Source: Climacium dendroides
Taxonomy: Eukaryota; Streptophyta; Bryopsida; Hypnales; Climaciaceae
Assembly (NCBI GenBank): GCA_950106755.1
Contig: OX467091.1
Span: 16,385,538 to 16,449,537 of the forward strand
Direction of reading: 5' to 3'
DNA length: 64,000 bases
Made by a program: the position numbers and the translations under genes. Shown piece after piece: positions 35,642 through 48,813 of this stretch. Each line of letters begins with the position of its first letter. Position 1 is the first letter of the stretch. The notes below the pieces were generated by a model, which was not told where the DNA came from, ran no database searches, and saw nothing but the letters and a program-made list of their open reading frames with translations.

Positions 35642-37504
35642 TACTATTAATTGTTGTAGACTACTATTGAGCCGAAAGGACCAAAAATTAGCCAAAAATG
35701 GTTATATAAAGAATTTATTTTTTAATGATTTTTAAAATATAAAAAATAGCATGAAAAATGGCCATTTTTTAATACTTTGATGCATTAGAATTACACCTAA
35801 TATGTTTGAAAGGAATTATTTTCCTCATTTCAATCTTCGTGCAATGGACATACACTTTGAGCCTATAAGCACGCTACACATGTCATAATTTGCATTAAAA
35901 CTCATCATCACTACATATATAAAATCATAGTATACCAACTATTTTTCTAAATTTTGGCTCCAAATTTGAAAATATTTTCAAGTCAAAATTAATATTATCT
36001 CTCCCTCCCTCCGACATAATAGACATTCAATTGAGGACTCTTTCAAAATAGTAAACTAATTTTCAAAAAATGCAATAAATAAACCAATGTTTACAACTAG
36101 CACATGTACCTTCACCAATATCATTTTGACCTTGGGTATTGAAATTTCTATTTGGTTTTCTATATTGATTAGAGTGTCATCCAAAAATTGCATGATAGGA
36201 ATGAACAATTGTATTACTATTTTGGATGGTGCAAACTTTTCTTGATTTACTACCATTGGAAGAGCATTAAAATCAAATACAAGAAAAAAAAGAAGTCTAG
36301 TTTGAAGTTTGGACAACCTAAATAGAGTCCATTAAAAGCAAGCTCAAAGGAAAAAATTTAATGTTCCACAACAAATAATACTTAAGAAAGAAAAATTATG
36401 CAAATGGCACAACAAAGTTTCAAAATCCAAATCTAGATTTCCTTATCTTTATTATATGTGGATTTTGTTGTTCATCCAATGATAGCAATTTCAAGCCGTA
36501 ATTCCACCCCATTCCAAAGATAGTAATATATATTTTTGTGGTTCACTTCATGATGCCCTTCACAATTTAGTATTTCTCATAAGTTTCTTCAACCTTTTCC
36601 TCATGTAAAGTTTCAAGAAATAAAAATAAAGTATTTATTATCAATTGTTTTTTCATGTATTTGTGATTTACTTCTTCAACATGAAATTTATTTCCTCAAG
36701 TTACAAGACCTACAAATTTTATCGATGAAAAGTTTGAGGTATGAAACTTCACATTCAAGATGGGTAGAGAAATCCTTGTTTTTTGAAATCAACTCCTTAG
36801 ATCTTACAGTTGGTGAGTTTTTTCACTTTAAATTTTTTGGAGGGTGTATTTCAACAATTCAACAAAGAGATTCTAATATTGAATCTACTAATAAGTAAAA
36901 AGCAAAAAAGTAGAGTATTGATTTAGAAAAGGTGTTTTGAAAATAAGTGTTGGTTGAGACAACCGAAGAACTTAGTAGAAGAGTGACATTGCTTGTGTGC
37001 GCTCAATTCATTGGTTGCCATCAATGTCCTTCAACACTATCTAATTCCCATCCCAATCTTTGAAATGGATCATAGGAAGAGTGGAGTTAACTTTAGAAAC
37101 CTTCCTATGTGCCTAGATGCCAAAGGTCATTTTCAAGGTCAAGCATAGAATTTCCAAGAGAATTTCATGTGCATTAATTTTTGGGTTTGATATTGTCAAG
37201 TTCAACAATAAATACTCAATCTTTTCAATCTATTTTTTAATTTGCAATTTTGTTTTTTTCTAAATCATATGAGTTGCCATTCTTGCAAACATTGAAGGCA
37301 ACAATCTAAAAGTGAAATATGTATTATATTTGAAATATTTTTATCAAAACTTTCTTCATATCAACTTAAAAATTACATCAATAATTCTAGGAAGTTTGTT
37401 GCTTTTACCTCTATTTTTCAAAAACAAGAATACAATATTTGATGTTTATTTGCAAATACTACAATTAATATAATGATACTATATAACAACTACATCATAC
37501 AAAT

Positions 37505-37741
37505 GCCATATTTAATTGCTTTTGGACTTTGCAAAGTCCAAAATTGGTAAAGGGACATCTAAGATAGTTGTAGATTTTGATTTCTATAGATTTTAGGAAT
37601 CTAGATATGATATAGATTTTGGACTAGGTGGTTTGAAAAATATACAACAAGTTTAGATTTTAGATATCTATGACAACCGGAGATCTCCCGTTGGACAAAG
37701 TCCAAAATTCCTTGAAAAGTCCAAAAGTATTTAAATATGGC
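37505..37741. mobile_element. hAT-like MITE, 237 bp, with 8-bp target duplication
   Basis: Ends GCCATATTTAATTGCTTTTG and the inverse of CCAAAAGTATTTAAATATGGC form terminal inverted repeats of about 30-40 bp with few mismatches. Perfect direct repeats ATACAAAT flank it at 37497-37504 and 37742-37749. The homologous spacer upstream of PAL1 has the empty site with a single ATACAAAT at 23417-23424. An 8-bp duplication is typical of the hAT superfamily. It is non-coding. Confidence 0.85.
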
Positions 37742-39689
37742 ATACAAATTCTATTTTAGGTGAAAGCAAGAAATACTTGTCACTATTTTGTTTAATTTGT
37801 TGCATAGTCAATTTAAATACAAACATAACTTTGTAGACATGGAATCAATGTATTTGAAATCAATATTGGAAGCATATGATAGAATCTCAATTGTAGTCTA
37901 TATTTTTCAACATTAGAAAATACTATTTCAAGTATAATTATCTTATTTTGTAGAAATGAGTTGTTTTTATGGTTTTTAGTATTGTGGAATATTCAAAATA
38001 ATGAATCCTACTGGTAAGTTTAGAGGGAAGGTTCCTCCACTAGGATTACATTAATTTATTAAGGGATTTTAAGAAAAAAATAATTTCTTTGTCCTCCACA
38101 TAGGTGCAAAGAAGGCTCTCTTGAGTGCATATGTCTACACATTCCAAAATGTGTTTCCACAATTTCATTAGTTGCATGTCATCCACTCCATAAAGTTTTT
38201 AAAAATAGTCTATTTTTGTTTTTGAATGTTTGCACTATTTTCTAACAACTTAAACACCAAGGCATCTTTTGGGTGAAATTTTCTACTAACTTGTTTTGTA
38301 CATACTTTTTTGGATATTATTTTCTTATGCCTATAATTTTGAAAAGTTTATATTTATAGGATTTCTTTTTAACTATCCATATTTTATTTTATTTTTAAAA
38401 ATGCATTCCCAAAATCTCATAGCACTCGCAATATTACCTTCCCAAATGACCAAATGCAACAAAATGAGCAAGTGTTTTATTCTTTCACACTATTGTGCCC
38501 TCAACTTAAAAAAAACTAAACACAAATTACAAATAAAATTTGAAATATGGAAATTATTACCACAAAAGTGATTATTATCCACCATTGCAAAGATGAAATA
38601 CATAAATTATTAAAAATGAAAACCCATCAACAAGCATATTTTTTTCAAGTTCAACAAACAACATTGCAATATTTTCAAGTCCAAAATTGCTTCAAAATAT
38701 TGATATCCAAAGCAAGGCTACAATCTTATTCTATGTTTATTCTTTCACAAATGCAATGATTGTAGGATCTTTTATTTAACTTATTCAAGGACATGTTTAC
38801 AAAATTATGGAGTGAAAATTCCCACTAATTGCAAGTTAGATGTACCCCCGGGATTTCATTAGGGTTACTTTAAAAGCAATGTGAAATCTACTATAGGGTA
38901 AGTTTAAAATATTGGAGCTAATAATTTAAAATATTTTCAAGTTATTTCATATCTATGCATCATCTTTTTGAAGCATATTGTATTACAACTACTATACAAT
39001 AACATTGATTGTAATGATTTATAGTACATAATTTATAAACCTACACAAGGGATAGTTTAAAAGAAAGGGGAGGAACTTGCACAAGGTGCTTCCATTTTTT
39101 ATTTGCAAATAGACAAAATAATGAACAATGTCTCATTTTGAGTTGCATATGTGTTTGTTAGGTAGGAGCTATTATTGTACTATACCCTAAACCCTAAACT
39201 TTGAAACTAGTCTATGTGGTGGTACATTTTGTAAGATTTTGGGATTCTAAACCACTACATTTGTAATTGCATAAGTTAGAGTTAGAAAATATAATACTAC
39301 TTGTGGGTTTTTTAGTTTCCATGATTTTTGCTTCTATTGTACATATATGATTCATTTGTATAATTTATTTATATGAATTATTTGATATATGATGTTTGTA
39401 TATGTGCTATTTGTGTGGGTTGTATTCAACACTAGTTAGAGTGTACATGTTGTACTTATCAACCCTATAGTTGTGTATAAATTTATGAATTACAACAAGG
39501 ACATGTTTAATTTCTTCAACTTCAATTTTAACTACCATAGAGGTGTAGGATAATGGATGAAAAGTAGAAGTAGAAAAGAAATAAAAACATATCTATTGTA
39601 AAATAAAATCTATACAACCCCTATAATAAAATATTTTTGACATCTATACCTATATCTCTCTATATATATGGACTTTAAAGTAGAGTAAA

Positions 39690-39985
39690 GTAAGTGGGAG
39701 CTAAAAAGATTTTTGGACCAAAAGAAGACCATAAGTTCCCATGAGTTCTTGGATTACATAAACTATGGAAACTCTACCAACTCAACAATCTAATGTGGCC
39801 GTGCCCATGCCCCATCAATTGATATTATTTAATTAATTAATTAATAGTTTTTAAAATTTCAAATTTCAAATAAATTTAAAATTTAAAATTATTTAAATAT
39901 TTTGATGCAATTATTGCTTGGGAACAACCTAAAATGGCCCTCCTAAGCCCTCAAATCCCTTCTAATGATGTGCCTAAACTTCAAA
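39690..39985. repeat. Dispersed AT-rich repeat, family 2, copy 2
   Basis: The order of features matches 9860-10140: a GTTCCCATGAGTTCTTGG-like start, then AATGTGGCCGTGCCCATGCC, a TTAATTAATTAATTAAT core and CCTAAAATGGCCCTCCTAAG. A third, partial copy around 53500-53760 has ATGTGGCCGTGATCATGCC. Confidence 0.5.
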
Positions 39986-40479
39986 ATGTAGTTTTTCCAA
40001 CCTTTTTCATACTTAGGTAAAAATTTGTCTTTCAACATTTCTAGAAGGAAAAGACATCTCCCAAAACTTGTGGATTTTAGTCAATATGTTAAAAGGGTGG
40101 TTGCAAGAAAGACTAGATGATGTAGGGAGTGTTTTGCTAAATTTGCAATTTATGTGCTTAGTACTATTGAAAGAAGTTGGAACCTATTTAGGAATTACCC
40201 AACTAGTATTATAAGTTTGTTCCGGGGAGACCAGTTAAATAGGATTTGATTCTAATATAACATCTAACAGGTCATTGCAAGTTTGCAACCAAGACTTAAG
40301 AAAGAAATTCATTAATCACATGCAATTTGTTATCTTCTCGGTAAATCTAATTGCCAAATTTGTCACTCCCCTCTTAAAGGCCACAAGGGTTAAGAAGTTC
40401 TTCCCAAATTGGATCTTTATTTTTATTCTTTAAATTTTATATTCTTCTTTTCTTTAAATTCTTTTCTTTTTCGTTCTCT

Positions 40480-42200
40480 TTTATTTGATGCTTCTTTTCC
40501 AAATCGGCTTCTACTCCAGGCTCGTACCACAACCAAGGTACAACACTACCAAATCGGCTTCACGTCACCAACTACATAATATAATAAATCTCCAATTGTA
40601 ATCACTAGTTGATCCAATTCAGCACTTGAATCAAATACAGACTATTGGCTTTCCAACTTCCTATTTGGGCTGAATCACACCAACTTCTTTGCCTTCAATT
40701 CCAACTACAACAGGATCTTTCTTATCTAAATTGGAATTCACAAGATACAACACAATCGGGTTTGAAATAATTTTGCTTACAACAAAATTTACAATTCTTG
40801 CATACTAGTTTGGTCTTCAATTACTTTTCTAATGCAAAATTCTCCATTTTTAAATCATTAATTTCAACTCTGGTCTAGGCATCAATATACTACAATGACA
40901 CACACATCCAATTTGACTACTTACTCCAACTTGCCCTCATGAATTAATTTTCTACTTAAGCTGGGTTAATCACAGAATTACACATTTGCAAAACTCTCCC
41001 ATAGGCTCAAGCATACTTCACAGCACAAGATATGTTCAACACTTCTTCTCAACAGGAGTTCATACTTTACAAACTTCATAATATATACAGGTGAACCAAC
41101 TTAACATTCATCACTCAAAACACATACATGTACACCAATTCGATTGGGAATACATTTTCATATTAATTTCGATTTGGTGATTAGATCGCCGTTGCAATTT
41201 GTTCACAATAATTTTCAACAAAGCCTAGGAAAATGTTCCATGTGATTGCTCCACCAACTAAAATAATATTCCTATTAGGCTCAAACTGCTCAATCAAATA
41301 TTACTATTTGGCTCACTTTACAAACACACATGCTACACGTGATTTAAAACTAAACTGCCTGCCAAATTTCTAAATTGTCATCTTTCAAACACAACTTCTT
41401 AATGACATCATTTAATCAAACTCTTCCAAGTTCACTCCAACTTGGGTAATTTCTTCAACATAATCTTCACCATTCTGGACACATTCAAACACATTGCCAT
41501 ACACTGGCCCACAAACCACTCCAACTAGGACATGAGCTCAAACATATAATCGCTTTGATTAGAACACAGACTTGACGACAACCACTCCAACCAACTTGGA
41601 TCACAGACACAACTCCCAATTGGGAAACACACACAAACACAAATACAAACACAAGAAAAAGGAAGCTATACAGCCTTGACCAATTGGGACATGCACTAGA
41701 CTCTCTCAAATAGTGGATAAAGAAATGAGAGCAAAAACACGACCAAGTAGGAACCAGGGAAGATGAAATCCAACCACAACAACCGAATCGGTCAGCCTCA
41801 ACTGAATCAACTGACATCCCCATTTGGCAACTCACTGCAACTTGGAATTCCAACTCGGCTTTCAGACCAACTTGCCTACTTGGACATACCTAAATGAACA
41901 TCCTAATTGGACATTTAGCTAATCACCACCAACCAACTAGGAACACTCGCCAACCAAGCCAACTGGATAACACTACACATCAGCACTCCCATCCAATTAG
42001 GACTTAACAATGACCATGTCAAAATAACTCACCATAAAACCACACACAAACTCCAACTTGGACTTCAGTCATACTACCAAAAATACCCAAATTGATTTCA
42101 CAATTCACTAACTACTCTCAATTAACCACAAAATGCACTCTGGTTAGCACAAAAATTGACAAAAATTACATCCAACTAGGTCATCTACAAGTACTATGAG
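40480..42200. repeat. Field of degenerate CCAA-nn-TTGG-type motifs, unlike surrounding DNA
   Basis: For about 1.7 kb the sequence is CA-rich instead of A/T-homopolymer-rich. It repeats short self-complementary words such as CCAACTTGG, CCAATTGGG, CCAACTAGGA and AAATCGGCTT every 20-60 bp. The minus-strand frame at 41485-41853 reflects this periodicity (recurrent CPNWS/CPSWS-like words) and is not taken as a gene. It is possibly the remnant of a degenerate minisatellite or transposon internal repeat. Confidence 0.5.
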
Positions 42201-42599
42201 TACTATGAAATGAAACAATCTCAGTCATTGATTTGAAAAATAGATGGCTACTAGTTTCATTGACTATTTGCACGAGTTGAAAAAGTACTATATGAAATAA
42301 AAAAAGACAATTTGTCACAAAAAAATAGATACAACTAGGTGTACATTAAGAATGACTAAAAAATCATAAACATAAAAAAACTTAAAAATTGGTCACTTGT
42401 ATGGACTTGATAGTGATCACATTTCACTAAAAAATGAAAGTCGAAACCATCTTCAATGTTTAGAAGTGTGTGTGCAACGGAGCCCTATTTATGGGAATAG
42501 ACCATAGAAAATTCATTTCCAAATCATTAATTTTTGTTACTCCCCAGTACTAAAAATTTCCAAACTACAAAGTGTGACAAATTAGCAAAAATGAAATTT

Positions 42600-43340
42600 A
42601 AATATAAAATGATTTTTGAATTTTTTTTGAGATATAAGGGATTTAAATTCTATCAAGTTATCCATCTCCAATAAAAATTTCAAGTTAATCATGTTCATGC
42701 TTCAAAAGTTATAGCAGATGAGTCACTCTCATTGTGAGTTGAAAACACATGGAAAAAAATGAACCATTTTTCTTTTCATATTCAACTTCTAAAATAATTA
42801 TAATGTGGCTAAATGGCTAATAAATTTTACAAAAAATTGAAAATTACCAATCTCAATAGTAAGAATATTTTGGTAAACAACAAATATCCTTTTATTTTAT
42901 TTTTGTTTTGAAATTTTCAAAATTGAGTTGAAAAACAACTCTATACGGAATTTCTACCTTCTCTTTGCAAACAAAATAAAACTCATTATAACTTTCATCT
43001 CATTTCAAAATCAACTCATTCAAATGAATTTATGTACATATTGAACTTTAAATATTTAAAAATAATAATAATTTTAGAATATATTTTTAATTGCTCGCTT
43101 TGACATTGAAATAAATAAACTCTTAACTTCTACAATATTTATTGGAATGACATGAAACAAAGCTTCATTTGTAGATTAAGATGATTAGCATCCACCTAAA
43201 AATTTCATACCAAGGTTCTACATTATGAAGTCAATTGAGCTTGTCCCAATTGGAAGAAACTTCAAAGTCTTCAATAGGTGCATATTGAAGTGCCTTGTTG
43301 TCAAATTGCATCAAAAAAAAAATTATTTGGCTAAAAAATG
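42600..43340 (+). mobile_element. Degenerate inverted-repeat-family copy
   Basis: Internal words parallel copy 1: AAAATTACCAATCTCAATAG with TTTTGGTAAACAACAAATA, TTGAGTTGAAAAACAACTC, then ACTCATTATAACTTTCATCT. The ends are not recognisable. It is non-coding. Confidence 0.4.
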
Positions 43341-43581
43341 GCAAAATGTTTTGAAGCCTTTTGCCCAAAAATTTCAAATGAAAAAAAAATCTTGGATGAC
43401 ATTTTTACAAATGTTGTAGATAAAAATAGATTTAGAGATAGTGAATAGTGATATGTATGAATGCGATATTTTCTCTTCAATATGTGGATGAATGCTAAAA
43501 TTTTGAGCAGCACTTTAATATTTTATATTGCCGCATTGGCACTTCATAAAAAATAAAAAATAAAAGACCTGATGCCAATGG

Positions 43582-44531
43582 TTTAACCCCAAAAGGACCA
43601 AACAACGTTTTTTGGCAATATAGCAATTTTGGGCAACTCACTACAAATGGAATTTTTACTATTTTTTGCTGAAATTTTCACATAACATTCTCTCAAGGAA
43701 GAGCTTTAAGGCCCAACAATTTTCATAACTTTTGACTACATGGTTAAAAAGTTATTGTATGATATGTAGTTTTCAACATTTCGTGGGCAATCTAGGCAAC
43801 AAAAAAAACTTCTATAATAATCACTTTTAAAAAAAATAAAAATTTGAAATTGGTTCTCTAGATTTATTTATAAACAAAAATCTTTGAATCATTTCATTTT
43901 GATTAATGAAATGAAAGTTATGAGGAGTTTTAGTTGTGGGTAGTTTGTGGGTTGTTATGGAATCTATACTCTAAAATAAACTTTGAAAGTCTTTATTTAA
44001 CTCAATTTTCAATATTTTTGGAAAAAAATAAACTAATTTAGTGTGATTGCTTATTAAAACATTACAACCATTGGAATTGGCATTTTTGAATTTCATAAAT
44101 AAATTGTTAACAATTTAGTATTTTAAATCATTCTCTATTTCTTTCTACTTTCTATTTTTTTCTATATGTTGTATAATTCCAAATGATTTGAAAATTTTCA
44201 AGCATGTAGTCAACTTGCCTTGAAGAATGAGTCCAAAGAGTGACCACCATTTTAGACATTTTTTTATAATGATCTGACCTTAAGAAGTGCAATTGCCCAA
44301 TTTTTCTCAAGGACAAAAAAAGGATTTTTGTTACTTCAAACGCTAATATCTTGCAATCTACATGGAGAATTTTTTTGAGGTTTTCCCGACATCTTTTCAA
44401 ACCAAAGTAATATAAGATCCTATGATTAGATGTGTCAAACTTTTTTTTTCCAAAAACTTAGTACTTGTACTAGAAATGACAACTTTGGAGCATATTTGGT
44501 GAAAACATAGTCAAAATCCTTTAGGGGTTAA
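43582..44531 (-). mobile_element. Non-autonomous inverted-repeat element, copy 3 (reverse orientation)
   Basis: The left end TTTAACCCCAAAAGGACC and the right end AATCCTTTAGGGGTTAAGG are inverted copies; the 950-bp interior is the reverse of copy 1. It ends immediately upstream of the conserved CHS2 promoter block, about 670 bp before the CHS2 ATG, so it defines the present upstream limit of that promoter. It is non-coding. Confidence 0.75.
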
Positions 44532-44961
44532 GGTCATAACCATGACACTTCAATACACACCTATTTCACAGAAGGAGCACAGGGATTAGGTAGTTCTACC
44601 CTAAGAAGTTGGAGATTTTACAAACTTGGTTTCCTTGAGTAATAAGCGTCTCTGCCCCCGTGGGACAGAGCCAATAAAGAAGTCATCAAACTTTGAACAG
44701 AACAACCAAGAAATTTCAAACATGGGATGTCAACAACAACGAGACATTCAACGAGGATTTCAAGCTGCAGTTGACAAACGTTCTCGTATTCTAATAAAGG
44801 AATGGGCGGCGAACGCGGACCTCCTTTCTCCATTCTCCCCTGGTGCCCTGGTGGGCCATTCCTTGCCGTTCTCCACAGAATTCGTCAACCAGGCCCCCAC
44901 GCACTTCCGCCACAGTGAAAACGCAGACTCTCACTCCGCGTTGCTCTTCACAAGCACGCAC

Positions 44962-44969
44962 TATAAAAG
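44962..44969 (+). promoter_or_regulatory. TATA box of CHS2
   Basis: TATAAAAG lies about 240 bp upstream of the ATG, within the block shared with CHS1 (25903-25910). The CHS2 leader has a small insertion relative to CHS1 (extra bases near CACTGCACTCTCG). Confidence 0.7.
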
Positions 44970-45202
44970 AGCCTGAAACCCCACATCAAAGCCTCACAAC
45001 AGCAAACATCAATCCCCAGCACTCCAGAAACTGGCTCGATCACTGCACTCTCGAATAATTCTCTAGTACAACCTAGTGACAGACAGTTGTGCCCTGGATT
45101 CGATTCCAAGTTACAGGGATCTCATTCGACTTCCAGACGGGAGACTTGGAACGCGAGCTGCAAGCACTTCCCACTTCGGTCGGTAGGAGCGAACCCGTCG
45201 CT

Positions 45203-46673
45203 ATGGCTTCCCAGACTGCGGTGAGCGCTGTGCTCCCCAGGGGACAACCTCGTGCGGACGGGCCGGCGTGCGTGTTGGGCATCGGCACTGCCGTGCCGCC
45301 CACGGAGTTTCTGCAATCGGAGTACCCGGATTTCTTCTTCAACATCACCAACTGCAGCGAGAAGGAGGCGCTCAAGGCCAAGTTCAAGCGCATCTGTAAG
45401 TCACCAACCAGAGCCGCAGCTAAATAATTCACTTCACTTGTCTGAATAGCACTCATTCCGGCCCACCTGACTGAATTGCTTGCCGGTGAATTTCCATGAA
45501 GTAGCTCCATATTGTGGGTGATCGACTTTGAATTCTGATGCAAAGCTGCATTCCGTTTACAACTGTCTGCCCAATTTGATAGAATTCAATGGGATGGTTT
45601 CGATGAACTAGATGCATCTTGGGTGGTGCCCTAAATGAATTGCAATTGACGTGATGTATGTGTGATCCCATTCCACAGGCGACAAGTCGGGAATCCGCAA
45701 GCGACACCTGTTCTTGACGGAGGAGGTGCTGAAAGCCAACCCCGGAATATGCACGTACATGGAGCCCTCGCTGAACGCGCGCCACGACATCGTGGTGGTG
45801 CAGGTGCCCAAGCTCGCGGCCGAGGCTGCGCTCAAGGCCATCAAGGAGTGGGGTGGCCGCAAGTCCGACATCACGCACATCGTGTTTGCCACCACCAGCG
45901 GCGTGAACATGCCCGGCGCAGACCACGCGCTGGCCAAGCTGCTGGGCCTGAAGCCCACCGTGAAGCGCGTCATGATGTACCAAACCGGGTGCTTCGGCGG
46001 CGCCTCGGTGTTGCGCGTGGCCAAGGACTTGGCGGAGAACAACAAGAACGCGCGCGTGTTGGCCGTGTGCAGCGAGGTGACGGCCGTGACGTACCGAGCT
46101 CCGAGCGAGAATCACTTGGACGGGCTGGTGGGGTCGGCGCTGTTCGGGGATGGCGCGGGGGTGTACGTGGTCGGGTCGGACCCCAAGCCGCAAGTGGAGA
46201 AGGCCTTGTTCGAGGTCCACTGGGCCGGGGAGACGATCTTGCCTGAAAGTGATGGCGCCATTGACGGCCATCTCACGGAAGCGGGTCTGATTTTCCACTT
46301 GATGAAGGACGTTCCCGGGCTGATCTCGAAGAACATCGAGAAGTTTCTGACGGAGGCGCGCAAGTGCGTGGGGTCCCCTGCGTGGAACGAGATGTTCTGG
46401 GCCGTGCACCCCGGAGGCCCGGCTATTCTGGACCAGGTGGAGGCGAAGCTGCAGCTGTCGAAGGACAAGATGCAGGGCAGCCGCGACGTGTTGCTGGAGT
46501 ACGGCAACATGTCGAGCTCTTCGGTGTTGTTCGTGTTGGACCAGATTCGTGCGAGATCGTTGAAGATGGGTTCTTCGACGCTCGGGGAGGGCAGCGACTT
46601 CGGCTTCTTCATCGGCTTCGGTCCGGGACTGACGCTGGAGGTGCTTGTGCTCCGTGCCGCAGCCAATCAATAG
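45203..46673 (+). CDS. CHS: Chalcone synthase, copy 2 (CHS2)
   Basis: Exons 45203-45395 and 45679-46673 are separated by a 283-bp intron of the same length and position (T|GC of Cys65) as CHS1. The 395-residue product differs from CHS1 by eye at one residue (Val10 here, Ala10 in CHS1). Cys169, His308, Asn341 and Phe220 are conserved, so it is expected to be a fully active type III polyketide synthase. It is convergent with PAL3 (2.1 kb between stop codons) and divergent from PAL2. Its promoter keeps the TATA block but has lost the distal ACGT core of CHS1 and abuts a transposon-like element. Confidence 0.95.
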
Positions 46674-48813
46674 GCTGGGTCCCGACGGGTTCCTTAGATA
46701 TTCGGTGAATTGTTCATGCGTGTGACTTTATTTTTGGAGCTGATCACATTAGCGTACGACAACTGTACAGAGGTGTAGATGAGATCAATACTCTTCATAC
46801 TAGTTCTTTAGGTTCATTCATGAGTTGCATTGGTTGCAACTCCATTCATTGATGTTCAGCTGTGCAAATGTTGTGATTTCCATTTGAAATCCGCAGCCAG
46901 CAATTGATACAAACCAACAATTGGATTAGATCATGAGTTTCTCCAATGCCAGTTACCATTTGCACCGCTGCCTCACATCCATTGCATTATTTAAAGGCTG
47001 TTGATTGCTTTGCGTTTGAAACAAGCCATGGAGTCTTATAAGCATGCCATGGTTTGGGCAAGAACTTACGGTGAAGCAGATCTCGTAATACGGCAGTCCT
47101 CAAGCGTATAGTTGGGCGTCGAATGTAGCAACATAGTGTAGCGACTTGTTGTCAAAGAGGAGTCTGAAAGATGACTCTGCTTGCACATGAGTGTCTTTTG
47201 AGTGCCAGAATATTAAACAGCACATTCTCTCATTTTGTGCAACTGCGTATGAAACCTGGATGTTCCATGCCTCTTTATGTCAAGCTTGCGGGGGACGTCA
47301 GTTCGAGCACTACACCAGGAATGGGTAGTTTTTAGGAATGGGAATGGATGCACTCGTTGGCTCAATTCCATGCATTAATGAAAATTGCGTGGTGAACTCT
47401 CAAAGCTAGGAGGAAAAGAATCGGTTTAGCAGCCAGAGGGAGACCGGGTGCAAATCCTAGCTCAGCGGTGCAGAATGTTACTTTAGCATTAAATAGAATT
47501 GGCATATCCATTTGCATATTGGCACAACAGGCGAATTCACATGTCCAAATGGCTCATGGAATACCGACAATTGAAGATACACTTCTGAAAGTGAAAAGAC
47601 AGGGTTATAATGCTAGGGATGACTCTTGAAATATCGCTATCAAGATCTCATTTTGAACACTTAAGTAATGGATATTTTGACATCTCAACATGCATGCCAT
47701 GAAGGTGCATCAATTGAAGTTTGAAACGGTGAAATTGTTTGCTTCTTCTGATGCATATATGACAGTATTTTGTTTAAAATTTGAAGATTTCAGTTCCATA
47801 ACTTTGCAGCGGATTATGAGGTAGCTTGCAAATTTCTTCTCCCAACTCAGCGCACACTCTCTAGATTCTTCCGTTGAGGCCTAGATGCACAACTCCAAAA
47901 GAAAGTAGCTTACGTTTGGGATTGCCTGGAAGGTGTTGATCTCACAAGCTATGCAACATGATTAAGAGTATTGCCCTTGCTCTTCAATATAAATGAAGAT
48001 AAGTGACCTCATTCTCTTGGAACTGAATTCCTTGATTTATACGACTCGACTCTGATTGAAACTTGAGGTTAAAAACTGCCTAGTCTACGCTTCCTGCTTT
48101 AGTGATTTCAAGTTTGGCAGGTCTTGAAGCGAAAAAAATCATCAAACATTGAGACTCTGCCACTTCAACTTCCGAAACCTGCTCTGGCATTATCCATTTT
48201 TACCTTGAGATAAGAAAGAGTGGTCTCCACCATTGCTGTACAGGATGAGTGAACATTAATTCGGAAATAACTCTCAAAACTTGCCAGTGGTCTCGAATTA
48301 GGGGCTGACAGTGTTGGAATGAGGGCATTCATGGTTCCATAAGTGTAGTCTGGCGCTTGTAGAGAGGTTATTGCCCAACAAGCTCGTCAAGTTGTGGCGA
48401 ACCAAGGTGTAGCTGTCCATAATCGAACTTGCTTCAGGCAAGAGAACGGAGAGCTAAACCTTGCCTCTTCTTTGCAGATTCATACCCCCGAACCCAAATT
48501 CAAAACAATAAAGTTTAGAGAAAAAGAAGTGTCAAGGTGTCAACTGTATTCAGTAGAAAAATTCCGATGACAAGCGTGCAGAGATACTCGAAGAACCTCC
48601 TCAATTGAAAATGTAGACGCCCATTGCGACGTCCAAAGAATGGTATAAAATGCTCAAGCACGGCCCAATGTGGAACCCAGTGCTCATCAAATGTACACGA
48701 GTCACAACTTGTGACTCGGAAAATTGCCTGACTAGTCCGATTACAACTGGGAAAAACTCTCCTTCTCTGAATGTACAGTGGCTAAATGACTAAAGAATCC
48801 TTGTCAGAGGAAA
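46674..48813. other. Spacer between CHS2 and PAL3
   Basis: The first half (to about 47990) is homologous to the CHS1 3' flank; the last ~200 bp to the PAL 3' flank. Between them, 48000-48600 is unique to this spacer and shows no convincing gene. A 60-codon minus-strand frame near 48330 has no recognised motif. The CHX/TPR fragment island of the other spacer is absent. Confidence 0.6.

Larger units (their letters stand above)
34871..39689. other. AT-rich spacer upstream of PAL2
   Basis: No gene seen. It parallels the PAL1-CHS1 spacer over about 36200-38600 and also contains two small insertions, listed separately (35337-35641 and 37505-37741). Confidence 0.6.

Noticed and set aside
41485..41853. 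122-codon minus-strand frame
   Set aside because: It follows the periodic CCAA/TTGG words of the repeat field, has no ATG-linked domain and is not protein-like beyond that periodicity.
48170..48332. Minus-strand frame of about 55-60 codons between CHS2 and PAL3
   Set aside because: It looks mildly protein-like, but there is no recognisable family and no conservation in the paralogous spacer.
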